Below the pieces are notes generated by a model. It saw nothing but the letters and a program-made list of their open reading frames with translations, searched no databases and was not told the origin of the DNA. Positions 8,704-23,348 of a stretch of DNA of 64,000 bases are shown here, piece by piece. This DNA is from Methylobacterium sp. J-048. Its GTDB lineage: Bacteria; Pseudomonadota; Alphaproteobacteria; Rhizobiales; Beijerinckiaceae. A program made the position numbers and the translations under genes. The stretch is taken from positions 62,001-126,000 of the forward strand of contig NZ_JAKSYL010000157.1 of NCBI RefSeq assembly GCF_022829515.1. The letters are read 5' to 3'. The number at the start of each line of letters is the position of its first letter. Positions within the stretch are counted from its first letter, which is position 1.

Positions 8704-9561
8704 TTACTGTGCGGCCTGGACCTCAGGCCCGATGCGCTCGACCGTGAACGCGCGTCCGTGCTGCAAGGCCGGGATACGCGCCCGCGCATCCGCGACCTGG
8801 GCGAGGTCGATCTCCGCCAGGATTACTCCCGGCTCGGCCCCGCCGGCATCGGCGAGCACACGGCCCCAGGGATCGATGATGAGCGAATGCCCGTAGGTCT
8901 CGCGGCCGTCCTCGTGGACGCCCCCCTGCGCCGCCGAGATCACGAAAGCGCCGGTCTCGATGGCCCGCGCCCGCTGGAGGATGTGCCAGTGGGCCTCGCC
9001 GGTCTGACGGGTGAAGCACGCCGGAGCGGTGAGGATCTCGGCTCCGGCTTCGGCCAGCGCCCGATACAGGCCCGGGAAGCGGATGTCATAGCAGATCGTC
9101 AGGCCGAGCAGCGCCCAGGGCGTCGCCGCCAGTACAGCGCAGGCACCGCCCGTATAAGTCGCGGATTCGCGCCAGCGTTCGCCGCTCGGCAGATCGACGT
9201 CGAACAGGTGCAGCTTGTCGTAGGAGCCGAGGATCTCACCGTCGGCGCCGATCAGGTAGGCCCGGTTGGCGATCTTGTCGCCCGACCGCACCGCGATCGA
9301 GCCGATATGTACCATCGCGCCGGTCTCCCGGGCCGTCTGCCGGAGACTGGCCAGGGTCTGATCCTGGTCCTCGGTCGTGACGTGCGCGAACAGGCGTTCG
9401 CGGCTCCGCTCCACCAGGGAGGTCATCTCGGGGGTCTGGACGTAAGCTGCGCCGCGGCTCGCCGCCTCGCGAACGCCTGCCACGGCGGCATCGCGGTTGG
9501 CGCCCGGGTCGCGGCCCGAGCGCATCTGCACGCAGGCCGCCGTGAAACGCGTCTCAGGCAT
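8704..9561 (-). CDS. Carbon-nitrogen hydrolase (Nit1/omega-amidase-like nitrilase superfamily)
   Basis: The 285-residue protein shows the nitrilase triad: E45 (QTPEM), K116 (YDKLHLFDV) and the nucleophile C157 (LTICYDIRFP). The sequence resembles bacterial and eukaryotic NIT1, which hydrolyses deaminated glutathione and related omega-amides. Its place directly after a glutaredoxin gene, with an 8-bp coding overlap (9554-9561), supports a glutathione-linked metabolite-repair role. The ATG complement is at 9559-9561. The exact substrate is an inference from family and neighbourhood. Confidence 0.87.
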   Translation of the reverse strand: MPETRFTAACVQMRSGRDPGANRDAAVAGVREAASRGAAYVQTPEMTSLVERSRERLFAHVTTEDQDQTLASLRQTARETGAMVHIGSIAVRSGDKIANRAYLIGADGEILGSYDKLHLFDVDLPSGERWRESATYTGGACAVLAATPWALLGLTICYDIRFPGLYRALAEAGAEILTAPACFTRQTGEAHWHILQRARAIETGAFVISAAQGGVHEDGRETYGHSLIIDPWGRVLADAGGAEPGVILAEIDLAQVADARARIPALQHGRAFTVERIGPEVQAAQ

Positions 9562-9823
9562 CGGCCTTGTCCGTCAGCAGCGGATCGAGCTTGCCGGCGC
9601 GGTCGAGGGCGTAGAGATCGTCGCAGCCGCCGACATGGGTCGTCCCGATGAAGATCTGCGGGACGCTGGTGCGACCACCTGAACGCTCGAGCATCGCGGC
9701 CCGGGCGCCTTGCGCGCGCTCCACGTCAATCTCCTGGAAGGCGACGCCCTTCTCCTTCAGCAGACTCTTGGCTGCCGAGCAGTAGGGGCACCAGGCCGTG
9801 GTGTAGATCGTGACCGGCTGCAT
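9554..9823 (-). CDS. grxC: Glutaredoxin 3
   Basis: An 89-residue single-domain dithiol glutaredoxin. The active site is TAWCPYCSAAK (C12 and C15), with the glutathione-binding TSVPQIFIG containing the cis-proline and the GGCDDLYAL helix near the C-terminus. It reduces protein and low-molecular-weight disulfides using glutathione. It is the first gene of the operon with the nitrilase and DUF1178 genes and overlaps the nitrilase start by 8 bp. Confidence 0.93.
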   Translation of the reverse strand: MQPVTIYTTAWCPYCSAAKSLLKEKGVAFQEIDVERAQGARAAMLERSGGRTSVPQIFIGTTHVGGCDDLYALDRAGKLDPLLTDKADA

Positions 9824-9927
9824 GGCGTTCGTCGTCTCGCGCGGGGGCTGTCTCCATATAGGAGCGCGCCCGCCGGATTGCCTATGCCCGCGTGGTCACA
9901 GCCGAACCGGTCGGAGATCTGCGCCGA

Positions 9928-10284
9928 TCAGGCAGCCATCAGCTTCTCGACCTCGTTGACGAGATCACGCAGGTGAAACGGCTTCGACAGGACCTTCGCG
10001 TCCTTCGGAGCCTTCGAATCCGGGTTGAGCGCGACGGCCGCGAAACCGGTGATGAACATCACCTTGATGTCCGGATCAAGCTCAGTGGCGCGACGTGCCA
10101 GCTCGATTCCATCCATCTCGGGCATGACGATATCGGTCAGCAGGAGTTCGAACGGCTCCTCGCGCAGCCGATTATAGGCGGAGAGGCCGTTGTCGAAGGA
10201 CAAGACGTCGTAGCCCGCATTCTGCAGCGCCTTGGCCAGGAACCGGCGCATGTCGTTGTCGTCTTCCGCCAGTAGGATTTTCAT
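9928..10284 (-). CDS. cpdR: Single-domain response regulator CpdR
   Basis: The 118-residue protein is a receiver domain without an output domain. The acidic pocket is AEDDNDMRR, the phosphoacceptor is D51 in LLLTDIVMPEMDG, and the switch residues are T/K in MFITGF and LSKPF. Length and sequence match CpdR, which in alphaproteobacteria is controlled by the CckA-ChpT phosphorelay and, when unphosphorylated, directs ClpXP to degrade cell-cycle proteins such as CtrA. The ATG complement is at 10282-10284. It is divergent from the N-formylglutamate amidohydrolase gene. Confidence 0.9.
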   Translation of the reverse strand: MKILLAEDDNDMRRFLAKALQNAGYDVLSFDNGLSAYNRLREEPFELLLTDIVMPEMDGIELARRATELDPDIKVMFITGFAAVALNPDSKAPKDAKVLSKPFHLRDLVNEVEKLMAA

Positions 10285-10493
10285 CGGCCGTTTCCGAGCC
10301 CTCGAGTCAAAATGTTGATCCCATAAAGGGAGGTGATGGTAAACAAGGTGTTAGGATTGGAGCCCGCAGACGGCGCCGCGCGTTCCGAGGACGGTCCTGT
10401 GAGTCGTATGCGCCGGAGTGGACAGGTGACCGTTCGCATACCACAGTACGCGTCCGCCGCGTTTCCTCTACCGCCGGGGCCTTCACACACCCA

Positions 10494-11396
10494 ATGACCG
10501 CGCCCGAAACGGTACAGCCCGATGCATTCGGTTTTGCCCCCGCCTTCGAGGTTGACGAACCGGCGACGCATACCCTGCCGTTCGTCTTCAATACCGGTCA
10601 TTCCGGCGCCGTCTACCCCCCCGATTTTGTCGCCGCCTCACGACTGGATGCATTGAGCCTGCGCCGGTCCGAAGACGCCTATGTCGATCGCCTGTTCGCT
10701 GCAGTGGTCGAACTCGGCGCGCCGCTCCTGCGGGCCAACTTTCCCCGGGCTTTCCTGGATGTGAACCGCGAGCCGTTCGAACTCGACCCGCGCATGTTCG
10801 ACGGCAGGCTGCCGCCTTTCGCCAACACCCGCTCGATGCGGGTCGCCGGCGGGCTGGGCACCGTGCCGCGGGTCGTTGCGGACGGCCAGGAGATCTACGC
10901 GCGGCGGCTGCCGGTCAGCGAGGCGACCGCCCGGATCGAGGCGTTGTACAAGCCCTATCACCAGGTCCTGCGCAGCCTGATCCAGCTCACGACGCGCACG
11001 CACGGCCATTGTGTGCTGATCGATTGCCACTCGATGCCGTCCTCGAGCCTCGGGCGCGATGCCGAGATCAAGGCCGACATGGTGTTGGGCGACCGGTACG
11101 GGACGTCGTGCGCGCCCGGCCTGATCGAAGCGTTCGAGGCGGCACTCCGCGCGCAGGGCTTCCGGGTGGTGCGCAACAAGCCCTATGCGGGCGGTTTCAT
11201 CACCGAGCATTACGGAGAGCCGAATCTCCGCCGTCATGCCCTGCAGATCGAGGTCAACCGCGCTTTGTACATGGATGAGGCGAGCCTCGCGACGACGCCG
11301 GATTTCCCGAGTTTGGTCAAAGCGCTGCGGATGGTCATCGCCACAGTGGCGGCCGATCTGGGCGATCTCACACCGCGCAGGATCGCCGCCGAATAG
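10494..11396 (+). CDS. N-formylglutamate amidohydrolase family protein
   Basis: The 300-residue protein has the FGase-family signatures FNTGHSGAVYPPDF near residue 27, VNREPFELDPRMFD, the His/Asp-containing LIDCHSMPSS, and EVNRALYMDE near the end. The family hydrolyses N-formyl-L-glutamate to glutamate and formate in histidine breakdown, or acts as related deformylases or amidohydrolases; no hut genes lie nearby, so the true substrate is uncertain. Upstream, 10285-10493 is the non-coding interval shared with cpdR. Confidence 0.86.
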   Translation: MTAPETVQPDAFGFAPAFEVDEPATHTLPFVFNTGHSGAVYPPDFVAASRLDALSLRRSEDAYVDRLFAAVVELGAPLLRANFPRAFLDVNREPFELDPRMFDGRLPPFANTRSMRVAGGLGTVPRVVADGQEIYARRLPVSEATARIEALYKPYHQVLRSLIQLTTRTHGHCVLIDCHSMPSSSLGRDAEIKADMVLGDRYGTSCAPGLIEAFEAALRAQGFRVVRNKPYAGGFITEHYGEPNLRRHALQIEVNRALYMDEASLATTPDFPSLVKALRMVIATVAADLGDLTPRRIAAE

Positions 11397-11463
11397 GCCC
11401 CTTCCCGATCGCCGCGGACGCGGCGACCGCCCCACACGCTGCGCGTTATCGAGGTCCGGAAAG

Positions 11464-11491
11464 AAAAAAGGCCACTCCCGAAGGAGCGGCC
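11464..11491 (-). terminator. Rho-independent terminator downstream of galU
   Basis: Read on the minus strand, GGCC-G-CTCC, loop TTCG, GGAG-T-GGCC forms a stem with one internal mismatch, followed immediately by six T residues (A-tract at 11464-11469 on the + strand). It lies about 160 bp beyond the galU stop. The + strand has no T-run after the hairpin, so it acts in the leftward direction. Confidence 0.75.
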
Positions 11492-11649
11492 CGAAGTCTA
11501 GGGAGGAAACGCCCAAGAAGGGCTACGGGACCGCGACGCCATCGCGATCTCGCAACGCACAAATTAAAGTGCGGCGCACAAGAAGCAAGGATTAATTCGC
11601 CTCGGCCTCCGCACCGGATGCATGCCTCTGCCGCGCCGCGCGCAACGGC

Positions 11650-12516
11650 TCAGCTCTGCGCCAGCAGCTTGGCGATCTCGGCCTTGAGCGGACCTGCGAG
11701 GTCCGGCCGCTCCAGCGCATAGGCGAGGTTGGCGGTGAGGAATCCGATCTTGGAGCCGGTATCGTAGGTCCGGCCCTCGTAGTGCATGCCGAAGAAATCC
11801 TGCGTTTCCATCAGGTCGATCATCGCATCAGTGAGCTGGATCTCGCCGCCGGCGCCCTTCTTTCCATGCTCCAGGATCCCGAAAATCTCGGGCTGGAGGA
11901 TGTAGCGGCCGGAAATGATGAAATTCGACGGTGCTGTACCCTGCTTCGGTTTCTCGACCATGCCGGTGATCTCGAAGGACTGGCCGTAGGTCTCGCCGAC
12001 GCTGACGATGCCGTATTGGTGCGTCTCCTCCGGAGCCACTTCCTCGACCGCGATGATGTTGCCGCCATGACGCTCGTAGGTCGCGAGCATCTGCTGCATG
12101 CACCCGCGGCTGAGCATATCCGGCAGCAGCACCGCGAACGGCTCGTCACCGACGATCTCCCGGGCGCACCAGACGGCGTGCCCGAGGCCGAGGGGCGCCT
12201 GCTGGCGGGTGAAGCTGGTCTGGCCGGCCTTGGGCAGATCGCGCTTTAGTTCCTCGTAGGCGGCGGTCTTCCCGCGCTCCTGAAGGGTGTGTTCCAGCTC
12301 GAACGCGATATCGAAGTGATCCTCGATCACCGCCTTGCCGCGACCCGTGACGAAGATGAAGTGCTCGATGCCGGCCTCGCGCGCCTCGTCGACGACGTGC
12401 TGCACGACCGGCCGGTCCACGACCGTGAGCATTTCCTTCGGGACCGCCTTGGTGGCGGGCAGGAATCGCGTGCCCAGGCCCGCGACGGGCAGGACAGCCT
12501 TGCGGATCGGTTTCAT
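11650..12516 (-). CDS. galU: UTP--glucose-1-phosphate uridylyltransferase
   Basis: The protein of about 288 residues begins [20 protein letters not shown] with the nucleotidyltransferase signature [12 protein letters not shown], followed by K-E-M in [11 protein letters not shown]. Later it has the [29 protein letters not shown] segment (in parts) that binds UTP and sugar phosphate, and [10 protein letters not shown]. It makes UDP-glucose for exopolysaccharide, trehalose and nucleotide-sugar pathways. The ATG complement is at 12514-12516; a TTG just upstream is less likely. The divergent neighbour galE uses UDP-glucose, a coherent pair. Confidence 0.95.
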   Translation of the reverse strand: MKPIRKAVLPVAGLGTRFLPATKAVPKEMLTVVDRPVVQHVVDEAREAGIEHFIFVTGRGKAVIEDHFDIAFELEHTLQERGKTAAYEELKRDLPKAGQTSFTRQQAPLGLGHAVWCAREIVGDEPFAVLLPDMLSRGCMQQMLATYERHGGNIIAVEEVAPEETHQYGIVSVGETYGQSFEITGMVEKPKQGTAPSNFIISGRYILQPEIFGILEHGKKGAGGEIQLTDAMIDLMETQDFFGMHYEGRTYDTGSKIGFLTANLAYALERPDLAGPLKAEIAKLLAQS

Positions 12517-12715
12517 CAAGCAGCAACCCCGAAAACTGAATGGAACGGCATGGGCAATGGTTCAGGCAGTGAGATAGCCTACAGGACGCTTCGCAAGGCC
12601 TCTACGTCGATAGTATGAGCCGAAGCGCCGTAAATATACCGTTTGTGACCACCTAACGTCACCATTATCAAGTGGAATCCCACGTCACGCTTGAACGTGC
12701 GATGAAGCGGCGGCT

Positions 12716-12756
12716 GGAAGCCTTGCCCAGTCGCAGCCCGATCGGGCAAGGCTTCC
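12716..12756. repeat. Perfect 13-bp inverted repeat in the galE leader
   Basis: Arms GGAAGCCTTGCCC (12716-12728) and GGGCAAGGCTTCC (12744-12756) are perfectly complementary with a 15-nt loop. The element is 35 bp upstream of the galE start, in the galU-galE divergent interval. No T-run follows, so a simple intrinsic terminator is unlikely. It could be a leader hairpin affecting mRNA stability or translation, or a dimeric repressor site. Confidence 0.7.
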
Positions 12757-12791
12757 GGCGGGAACCATTGGAACGGCATCGGAGCGGAGAC

Positions 12792-13784
12792 ATGGCGGTT
12801 CTGGTGACGGGCGGGGCCGGGTATATCGGCAGCCACATGGTTCTGGCGCTGCTGGATGCCGGCCACGAGGAGATCGTGGTGCTCGATGACCTCTCCACCG
12901 GCTTCGATTGGGCCGTGCCCGAGGGCGTCAAGCTCGTGGTCGGCGACGTCGCCGATCAGGCGCTGGTCACCCAGACCATCCTGCAGCACCGGATCGACGC
13001 GCTCGCCCATTTCGCCGCCCGGATCGTCGTGCCGGAGTCGGTGGCCGACCCGCTGGGCTATTACCTGGCCAACACGGTCAAGACCCGCGCCCTGATCGAA
13101 TCCGCGACGCGTGCGGGCGTGCGCCACGTGATCTTCTCCTCGACGGCGGCCGTCTACGGCGAGCCCGAGATCGTGCCGGTGCCCGAGGACCTGCCGCTCA
13201 ACCCGATCAACCCGTATGGCCGCTCCAAGCTGATGAGCGAGTGGATGATCGCCGATGCCGCGGCGGCCCACGGCTTCACCTATGTGGTGTTGCGCTACTT
13301 CAATGTCGCCGGCGCCGATCCGGCCGGGCGCTCCGGGCAGTCGACACCGGACGCCACGCACCTGATCAAGGTCGCGACGCAGGCCGCGCTCGGCCGACGG
13401 GCGCGGCTCGACGTCTACGGCACCGACTACCCGACGCCGGACGGCTCGTGCCTGCGCGACTACATCCAGGTCTCGGATCTGGCCGAAGCGCACCGGGTGG
13501 CGCTCGACCACCTGCGCGGCGGCGGCGAGAGCCTGACGCTGAACTGCGGCTACGGCCGGGGCTACTCGGTCCTGGAGGTGATCGAGGTGGTCAAACGGAT
13601 CTCGGGCCGTGACTTCGAGGTCCGTTTGTGCCCGCGCCGGCCGGGCGACCCGGCCCGGATCGTGGCCGAGGCCGCCCGGATCCGGTCGCAGCTGGGCTGG
13701 CAGCCGCGCAACGACGATCTCGACGCCATCGTCGCCCAGGCGCTGGCCTGGGAGGACAAACTCAGTACGCGCAATCGGATCTGA
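12792..13784 (+). CDS. galE: UDP-glucose 4-epimerase
   Basis: The 330-residue extended short-chain dehydrogenase has the NAD-binding GGAGYIGSHM at the N-terminus, the catalytic Ser/Thr region FSSTAAVYG and the YxxxK motif NPYGRSK. It also has RYFNVAGADP and the C-terminal GCxDPxR-like GDPARIVAE segment. It interconverts UDP-glucose and UDP-galactose. The ATG at 12792 follows GGAGCGGAG and gives standard length; an upstream ATG at 12672 would place the hairpin inside the coding region and add unconserved residues. Confidence 0.92.
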   Translation: MAVLVTGGAGYIGSHMVLALLDAGHEEIVVLDDLSTGFDWAVPEGVKLVVGDVADQALVTQTILQHRIDALAHFAARIVVPESVADPLGYYLANTVKTRALIESATRAGVRHVIFSSTAAVYGEPEIVPVPEDLPLNPINPYGRSKLMSEWMIADAAAAHGFTYVVLRYFNVAGADPAGRSGQSTPDATHLIKVATQAALGRRARLDVYGTDYPTPDGSCLRDYIQVSDLAEAHRVALDHLRGGGESLTLNCGYGRGYSVLEVIEVVKRISGRDFEVRLCPRRPGDPARIVAEAARIRSQLGWQPRNDDLDAIVAQALAWEDKLSTRNRI

Positions 13785-13788
13785 GCCG

Positions 13789-14994
13789 GTGGCCTGCCGC
13801 CGTGCGCTGCTCGTAGCGGCGTTGTGCCTCGCACCGACGCTGTCCTGGTCCGGGACGCCCCAAACTTCGAACGGGGCTTTCGAAGCCTTCGTCGCGGCTC
13901 TGCGTATCGATGCGGAAGCGCGCGGCGTGTCCGCCGCGACCTTCGCGGCCGCGTTCCGCGCCATTACGGCGCCCGATCCGGGGATCCTGGGGCGGACCCG
14001 GCAGCAGGGCGAGTTCGTGCGGCCGGTCTGGGACTATCTCGTCGGTGCCGTGTCGCCAGGGCGAATTATCCGCGGGCGGGCGCGCGCTGCCGCGCTCGCG
14101 CAGACGCTCAAGGCCATCGAGAACCGGTACGGCGTTCCAGCATCGGTGGTGCTGGCCTTCTGGGGTATCGAATCGGATTTCGGCGCGAGCGCCGGCAGCA
14201 CATCGACCATCCGGGCGCTCGCGACCCTCGCCGAAGCAAAGCACCGCGGCACGCTATTTCGTGACGAACTCCTCGCGGCCCTGTCGATCCTCCAACGCGG
14301 CGACATCGCGCCTGACCGAATGAGCGGAAGCTGGGCGGGCGCCATGGGGCAGGTCCAGTTCCTGCCGTCCACCTACCTCGCCCACGCGGTCGATTTCGAC
14401 GGCGATGGCCACCGGGATATCTGGACGAGCGACGCCGACTCGCTGGCATCCATCGCGGCCTATCTCAAGGATCTGGGCTGGGATCCGGCCCTATCGTGGG
14501 GCTACGAAGTGCGTCTTCCCGAGGGGTTCGACCTCACCGATTATACCGGCGACCTCGGCAAGTTCGCGGCCCGCGGCGTCCGGCGCGTGGACGGCAATCC
14601 TCTGCCTGAGCGCGGCAATGCCACCCTGTTCCTGCCCGGAGGTCTCGGGGCACCCGCTTTCTTGATCACCGGCAATTTCGAGGTGATCCGCGGCTACAAC
14701 ACATCCGATTCCTACGCGCTAGCGGTAGGGCATCTCGCCGACCGTCTCGACGGCGGACCCGTTCTGGCGAACCCGTGGCCGACGGGCCCGCGCCTCGACG
14801 GCGCGGGGTTGCGCGCGCTCCAGACCGGGCTGGCTGCCGCCGGTGTCTACGATGGCCCGAAAGATGGCCGTGCCGGACCCAAGCTGCGCGAGGCGGTGCG
14901 CCGCTACCAGATTGGAGCGGGTCTGCCGGCGGATGGCTACGCCACGCCGACGCTTCTCGCCCACGTCCAGGGGCGCCACGGCCGCGGTCAATAG
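13789..14994 (+). CDS. Lytic murein transglycosylase (MltB-like) with peptidoglycan-binding domain
   Basis: The protein has about 401 residues. An N-terminal hydrophobic signal (RRALLVAALCLAPTLSWS) is followed by an SLT_2/MltB domain with the catalytic Glu in FWGIESDFG (about E128), and the motifs GAMGQVQFLPSTYL and DFDGDGHRDIW. A C-terminal peptidoglycan-binding domain (GLRALQTGLAAAGVYDG to AVRRYQ) follows. It cleaves glycan strands of peptidoglycan in the periplasm to 1,6-anhydro products. I use the GTG at 13789, 4 bp after the galE stop, because it starts right at the signal peptide. The position suggests co-transcription with galE. Confidence 0.85.
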   Translation: MACRRALLVAALCLAPTLSWSGTPQTSNGAFEAFVAALRIDAEARGVSAATFAAAFRAITAPDPGILGRTRQQGEFVRPVWDYLVGAVSPGRIIRGRARAAALAQTLKAIENRYGVPASVVLAFWGIESDFGASAGSTSTIRALATLAEAKHRGTLFRDELLAALSILQRGDIAPDRMSGSWAGAMGQVQFLPSTYLAHAVDFDGDGHRDIWTSDADSLASIAAYLKDLGWDPALSWGYEVRLPEGFDLTDYTGDLGKFAARGVRRVDGNPLPERGNATLFLPGGLGAPAFLITGNFEVIRGYNTSDSYALAVGHLADRLDGGPVLANPWPTGPRLDGAGLRALQTGLAAAGVYDGPKDGRAGPKLREAVRRYQIGAGLPADGYATPTLLAHVQGRHGRGQ

Positions 14995-15072
14995 AGCCCG
15001 GTTTAGACGCGCGTGTCGCTCTACCGTATAGTACCGCCGACCGATCGGCTTCCGGTCGTCCAGGGAATGCGC

Positions 15073-16503
15073 ATGAGAGTCGCCGCTTGGCGTCGCACCA
15101 TCCGTCCGGCCGTCCTCGGGCTCACCGTCCTGCTGTGCCAAGCCGGCCTGTCCCTTTTCGGCAGCGGGCCAGTCAAAGCGCAATGGGGCGACGGCTATCA
15201 GCAGCCCGGAAACGGTGCCTCCTACGAGGCGCCGCCGCGGCGTCGCCCGCGCGACGCGTATTATCGCGATGACGGATCTTACGCACGGCAGCCGCGCTAT
15301 GCGCCGCCCCAGGAAGCACCGCGTCAGTTCTACTGGCCGTGGGAGGATCGGCCGCAGCAAGTCGCCCCCGCGCCGGAGCGCACCTACCGGGCACCCCGCC
15401 CGCGCGGCAATATCGGGACTGCCGACGCGCAACGGCCTCCGCCCGTCATCAAGCGTCGGGAACGGCCCGCCCGGGCGCCGACGCCGCCGAAGCCCGCCAT
15501 CGCCAAGACCGCCCCGAACGTGCAGATCGCGGTATTCGGCGATTCGCTCGCCGATCACCTCGCCCACGGCCTCGACGACGTCTTCGAGGACAATGCCGAC
15601 ATCGCCATCGTCGATCGCGCGAAGGGCGACAGCGGCCTCGTGCGCAAGGACGTGGTCGATTGGCCGAAGAGTGCTGAAGACTACTTCCGGACAAATCCGA
15701 AGGTGCGCTACGCGCTGGTTATGCTCGGCGCCAATGACCGGCAGCCGATCCGCGAGGGCGACGAGACGGCCGATCCGCTCACCGATCGCTGGAAGGCCCT
15801 GTACCGCGCGCGGGTGGATGCCCTTCTGAAGGTGTTCACCGACCACAAGGTGCCGCTGGTCTGGGTCGGGCTTCCGCCGATGCAGAGCGAGAGCCTGAGC
15901 CGGGACCTCGCCAGCATCAACGACATCGTGCGGGACAGCGTGACCAAGGCCGGCGCGACCTATGTCGATATCTGGCCCGGTTTCGTCGACGACCGCGACC
16001 GCTACGCGGCATCCGGCCCCGATCCCGAGGGTCAGATCGCCAAGCTTCGGACGGCCGACGGCGTGCACTTCACCAAGGCCGGCGACCGCAAGCTCGCGCA
16101 CTTCGCCGATGTCGAATTGAAGCGTCTCATGGGCACCGCCGCGCCGGCGCTGACCGAGCCGGCGCCCACCGCCACCATCGCGCCGGCTGGGCCGCCCTCG
16201 ACATCGGGCCCGAGCCTTGACGGGTCCGGGCAGCCCACCGACACCGCGACGATCGACCGCCAGATCACCGCGATGCTGCCGAGCCTGCCGGAGCCGCCGG
16301 GTGTTCCGGCTCTACCGGTGAAACCCGCGGCCGGTCCTGTCGTGCCCCTTGGTCGAACCGAAATCTCTCCCGGTGGAACGTTGCTGACCGGTCGCCCGCG
16401 CGACGGCGATAATCTCGGCACCGTCGAGCGGACGCTCGTCCGCGGGGCTGCACCGCTCCCGCAGCCCGGCCGCGCCGACGATTTCCGGTGGCCGCCAGGC
16501 TGA
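15073..16503 (+). CDS. DUF459 / SGNH-hydrolase-like exported protein
   Basis: The protein of about 476 residues has an N-terminal membrane/signal segment (PAVLGLTVLLCQAGL), then a Pro/Arg-rich low-complexity linker to about residue 145. A GDSL/SGNH domain follows with FGDSLADHLAHGL (block I Ser), MLGANDRQP (block III Asn) and the C-terminal DGVHFTKAGDRK (Asp-His). A Pro-rich tail ends it. Members of DUF459 are periplasmic esterase-like proteins; a role in modifying cell-envelope glycans is plausible but not shown. ATG 15073 is preferred because AGGGA lies 6 nt upstream. It sits 78 bp after the transglycosylase gene. Confidence 0.8.
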   Translation: MRVAAWRRTIRPAVLGLTVLLCQAGLSLFGSGPVKAQWGDGYQQPGNGASYEAPPRRRPRDAYYRDDGSYARQPRYAPPQEAPRQFYWPWEDRPQQVAPAPERTYRAPRPRGNIGTADAQRPPPVIKRRERPARAPTPPKPAIAKTAPNVQIAVFGDSLADHLAHGLDDVFEDNADIAIVDRAKGDSGLVRKDVVDWPKSAEDYFRTNPKVRYALVMLGANDRQPIREGDETADPLTDRWKALYRARVDALLKVFTDHKVPLVWVGLPPMQSESLSRDLASINDIVRDSVTKAGATYVDIWPGFVDDRDRYAASGPDPEGQIAKLRTADGVHFTKAGDRKLAHFADVELKRLMGTAAPALTEPAPTATIAPAGPPSTSGPSLDGSGQPTDTATIDRQITAMLPSLPEPPGVPALPVKPAAGPVVPLGRTEISPGGTLLTGRPRDGDNLGTVERTLVRGAAPLPQPGRADDFRWPPG

Positions 16504-16555
16504 CGAGACGAGGTCGGCGCGGATCTGGTGGCCCGCGCCGGTGGATCGAGGCCGG

Positions 16556-17989
<1,434 letters not shown>

Positions 17990-18051
17990 CGATCAACCCT
18001 TGAGGCCCGCAGATCGACCGATGCTGCAGCCTATGAGACCTTCATTCCGCA

Positions 18052-18080
18052 ATCGGCACCCGTGTCGCTCGGGTGCCGAT
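18052..18080 (-). repeat. Perfect 11-bp hairpin between gltB and gltD
   Basis: Arms ATCGGCACCCG (18052-18062) and CGGGTGCCGAT (18070-18080) enclose the 7-nt loop TGTCGCT. The stem starts 11 bp after the gltB stop, within the gltB-gltD mRNA. No T-run follows in the direction of transcription. It may be a processing or stabilising stem that sets the GltB/GltD ratio, or a partial terminator. Confidence 0.7.
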
Positions 18081-18090
18081 ACCGAGAACT

Positions 18091-22806
<4,716 letters not shown>

Positions 22807-22986
22807 GCTTCGCCTCGTCCTTCCCTCGATCCCCTCCGCCGTCGGTGGACCAGCCAGCATGTTTCATGCCCGCAAGCCGTAACCGCCCGACGCCCTGACT
22901 CGATGCCGCAGGCGATCCGGTCGGTCCCCAGAGAGACGTGCCCGTCGACCTTCGTTCATCGAGAACCCGGACCGCTCCAGGAGCGG

Positions 22987-23033
22987 CGCGCTGGCGCGCT
23001 CGAGACCGTCTGCCGGATTTCGCGCTGGCGCGC
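22987..23033. repeat. 13-bp direct repeat in the gltB upstream region
   Basis: CGCGCTGGCGCGC occurs at 22987-22999 and again at 23021-23033, 34 bp apart. Each copy is followed closely by GAGAC. It lies in the 542-bp non-coding interval (22807-23348) between gltB and the divergent secreted-protein gene. Apart from this repeat and the hairpin at 23259-23302, I see no gene there. A pair of sites spaced about three helical turns would suit a regulator of gltB, but this is inference. Confidence 0.5.
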
Positions 23034-23258
23034 GAGACGGCGACGATCGGTATGCGCGGCCGATGGGACAGTTCTACTGTCCTAAGTAGCGAAATTGGCA
23101 GATTGAAACCGTTTCAGCAAGGGAGCGCGCGAGGACGCGGGCGCGACATCGGCGACTTGGCTTAAACCGCTGTTAATCAGTCTCTTCCGCAATCTCGCCC
23201 GAATCACGCGGTCTACGGGCTTTGCCGAGCACAAGCGGCATGCGGGGCAACGACCTCG

Positions 23259-23302
23259 CCGGCATGGTCGAGGTCTGGGCAAACCAGCCCAGACCATGCC
23301 GG
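23259..23302. repeat. Long bulged inverted repeat upstream of the secreted-protein gene
   Basis: Inner arms GGTCTGGGC (23272-23280) and GCCCAGACC (23287-23295) enclose loop AAACCA. Outer arms CCGGCAT (23259-23265) and ATGCCGG (23296-23302) extend the stem past a 6-nt bulge, GGTCGA. That is 16 paired bases ending 46 bp before the ATG of the next gene. No T-run follows. It could be a leader structure of that gene. Confidence 0.65.
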
Positions 23303-23348
23303 GACCGGTTACTCTGCCGGGTCTCCAAGACGGGAACGCATCAGAGTG

